Of a stretch of DNA of 64,000 nt, positions 62,216 to 64,000 are shown one piece after another. Source of the stretch: an uncultured Saprospiraceae bacterium (GTDB lineage: Bacteria > Bacteroidota > Bacteroidia > Chitinophagales > Saprospiraceae); assembly GCA_937959115.1 (NCBI GenBank), contig CALGAW010000010.1, positions 127,357-191,356 on the forward strand. The letters are read 5' to 3'. Each line of letters begins with the position of its first letter. Position 1 is the stretch's first letter. The translations under genes and the position numbers were made by a program. The notes below the pieces were generated by a model. It was given only the letters and a program-made list of their open reading frames with translations, had not been told where the DNA came from and searched no databases.

Positions 62216-64000
62216 CTATTTCTTCGGCTGCCAGTAGCCAGATTGCTTAATATCGTGATAGGGCTGCTTGTTAGCAGTACAAAGCGCTTTCCACTTCTTT
62301 ACCAAATAGAAAGCACAAGCTTTATCAAAAACCACCTCCTTATATGCATTTCCAGTCAACAGTGAATCGATATTCCGTTCCTTAATACCACACAGAATTA
62401 AATAATCAGCTTCCTGAAGATGCGTATCAGGAAAAGCATCACTAACCAATAAATAGCGACTTCCATTAAAGGTAATCAAGCCATTTTCAACAGAAAGACC
62501 AGGAAAATCTCCTTGTTTGTCTATCCCAAACCGAACAATATTGTTAACACGATGCTTACTACGGTGATTCCCTACTGCAAACTGATAGTTGTCATCCTCT
62601 TCAAAAGAAGAGTTGAACGAATAACTGGTTTGCCCGTGCACGAAGTCAATCACGCTACGATCAGTAAAACTGTATGCCGTAACAAAGGACTGACCTTTAT
62701 GCTGATTGGTTTGAGCTACCCAACTAATGGCAAAAACGCCAAGTGCGATAATTCCAGCATATAGCAACTTCGCATTCACTTTCCTAGACGCTAAGGTGAA
62801 GCAAAGCACGGCAGCATAAAGCAAGAATAACATTGGCAAAGTAAGCCAGACGCCTTTTGTTGTTGCAAAGGGTAATTGTTGGATACCAAGCACAAGCGCA
62901 TTCATCAACCATAGTATCTTTTCTAGTAATAATGCAATGAAGCTTCCAAGCAGAGGAACATTCCCAAACAAAAACAGACAAATGCCTAGTGGCAGAATGA
63001 TAGTTGCGGCGGGCACCACCACAATTCCACTCAGCCAGAAGTAAAATGGAAATTGATGAAAGTAATATAGCGATATCGGAAACGTGAGCACCTGCGCACT
63101 CAGTGAAACCGTAACCAATGCCCATATCTTATCTAAAATAGGATTGCCAATCTGTATCAAACGATAGATCTTGGGTTGAAAATAAATGATACCTAATAAC
63201 GCAAGATAGGACAACTGAAACCCTACTTGATACAGATAATTAGGATCAATCACCAACAGCACGAACGCCGATCCTGCAATCGTGTTATAGATATTTCCGT
63301 TCCTGTGAATCGTAATGCCAACAATGATAAACGACAGCATGGCAGCTGCCCGAACCACCGAAGGCGCTAAGCCAGTAATCAAGGCAAACGCCCATACGAC
63401 GAACAAGAGCAATCCAGACTGTATGTAACGCCAATACCATCTTTTAATTTTGAGACGGTTCAACAGCAAGGAAAACACTAAAAACAATAAGCCAACGTGC
63501 AAGCCAGAAACTGCAAGGATATGCATCGCTCCCGTTTCCGCATAAGCAGCCTTGAGCGCAGGCGTGATTGATGATCGGTCTCCTAACAACAAGGCGGAGG
63601 CGACTATTTTTTCTTTGTTTCCCTTCAGTTTCTTGTCAATAATGTCTAGCAGTCGCTCTTGAAATCCATATGCCCAGCGATGGATCACATTCCCTTTGTT
63701 GATCTTTAGCGCTTCCCAATCATTTTCCTTAGGGAATGCCTGATGACCGATTTGGGCGTAGCGCATCACTTGTTGGAAGTTATAGGCGTCGGGGTTGGCT
63801 GGTGGCGGGATTGGCGAAATGGCTGTCTTGAGCTGTATCAGATCACCGTATTTCAGCTTGCTGGTTGCAGGAGTCTGGTCAAAGTAGAGGATCAGACTAC
63901 CCGTTACTGATTGGGGTGTGCTGTTGAGTGTTGTACTGATGGCTTTAGCTGTAAATCTGATTTTGTTCTTTGTCCTTGGTTGGCTGTTGAGTTTTACAAG
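62216..64000 (-). CDS. comEC: ComEC/Rec2 DNA-uptake channel, C-terminal part (start outside window)
   Basis: The frame is open to the right edge, so the true start lies beyond 64000; a GTG at 63767-63769 is internal. At the window edge it reads as the OB-like region (FTAKAISTTLN, DLIQLKTAI) and continues PPANPDAYNFQQVMRYAQIGHQAF. The competence domain follows: SALLLGDRSSITPALKAAYAETGAMHILAVSGLHVGLLF, in two parts, then several transmembrane helices. A C-terminal domain resembling a short metallo-beta-lactamase remnant follows (SYSFNSSFEEDDNYQ to ADYLILCGIKERNI). ComEC imports single-stranded DNA across the inner membrane. No HxHxDH motif was seen in the C-terminal part. Confidence 0.93.
   Translation of the reverse strand, partial: LVKLNSQPRTKNKIRFTAKAISTTLNSTPQSVTGSLILYFDQTPATSKLKYGDLIQLKTAISPIPPPANPDAYNFQQVMRYAQIGHQAFPKENDWEALKINKGNVIHRWAYGFQERLLDIIDKKLKGNKEKIVASALLLGDRSSITPALKAAYAETGAMHILAVSGLHVGLLFLVFSLLLNRLKIKRWYWRYIQSGLLLFVVWAFALITGLAPSVVRAAAMLSFIIVGITIHRNGNIYNTIAGSAFVLLVIDPNYLYQVGFQLSYLALLGIIYFQPKIYRLIQIGNPILDKIWALVTVSLSAQVLTFPISLYYFHQFPFYFWLSGIVVVPAATIILPLGICLFLFGNVPLLGSFIALLLEKILWLMNALVLGIQQLPFATTKGVWLTLPMLFLLYAAVLCFTLASRKVNAKLLYAGIIALGVFAISWVAQTNQHKGQSFVTAYSFTDRSVIDFVHGQTSYSFNSSFEEDDNYQFAVGNHRSKHRVNNIVRFGIDKQGDFPGLSVENGLITFNGSRYLLVSDAFPDTHLQEADYLILCGIKERNIDSLLTGNAYKEVVFDKACAFYLVKKWKALCTANKQPYHDIKQSGYWQPKK

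Overview
The window is a piece of a Bacteroidota chromosome. It is AT-rich, and many promoters match the phylum-specific TTG / TAnnTTTG pattern. Several secreted proteins end in C-terminal sorting domains of the type IX secretion system (T9SS). It also carries BACON domains, paired DUF1800/DUF1501 genes and DarA/DarB-type alkylresorcinol genes. The domain set resembles marine Saprospiria or Flavobacteriia-like lineages, but I cannot fix the genus. There are no rRNA, tRNA or CRISPR loci and no clear prophage.

Region by region. 1-311 is the tail of topA. 1-13.5 kb is a secretome block: a giant M36 metalloprotease with alternating BACON and jelly-roll modules, a secreted endonuclease I, and a probable clan GH-A glycosidase. 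The last two share an unusual dockerin-like C-terminal module. 14-18.6 kb holds a periplasmic TPR-CHAT protease-like protein and a zinc-ribbon membrane protein. 19-22.6 kb is a DUF1800-DUF1501 operon. 22.7-31.2 kb holds an FMN reductase, a prohibitin-like SPFH protein, a penicillin-acylase family hydrolase with an overlapping partner, an esterase, folC and a TonB-like protein. 31.4-33 kb is accessory: a small lipoprotein, then an antitoxin/PIN-toxin pair bounded by 17-bp inverted repeats and followed by a palindromic stretch. 33-44.4 kb is mostly housekeeping: a CsgG-like protein, rny, zapA, a zapB-like gene, rpsA, thioredoxin, a rhodanese lipoprotein, a PolX homologue, rpmA and rplU.

44.5-50.5 kb is a lipid or pigment cluster of fabG, fabF, an acyl carrier protein (ACP), an LpxL-like acyltransferase, DarA, DarB and a hotdog dehydratase. 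It should make a dialkylresorcinol or flexirubin-type product. fabH lies just beyond it. 52-62 kb holds lolD, an ABC-F ATPase, a GNAT acetyltransferase, an alpha/beta hydrolase, a peroxiredoxin-like protein, a MazG-like protein, a DUF72 protein, a saccharopine-dehydrogenase-like protein, a YfcE-like phosphodiesterase and two unknown secreted proteins. The window ends inside comEC.

The most unusual items are these. Ribosomal protein L27 is extended from about 85 to 501 residues by a low-complexity linker and three helix-hairpin-helix-type repeats. The PolX homologue has lost its polymerase aspartates but keeps its PHP nuclease. A toxin-antitoxin cassette is flanked by inverted repeats. Two neighbouring secreted enzymes share a C-terminal module. 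Two GC-rich intergenic islands look like dispersed repeats. Functions are read from sequence motifs without database searches.
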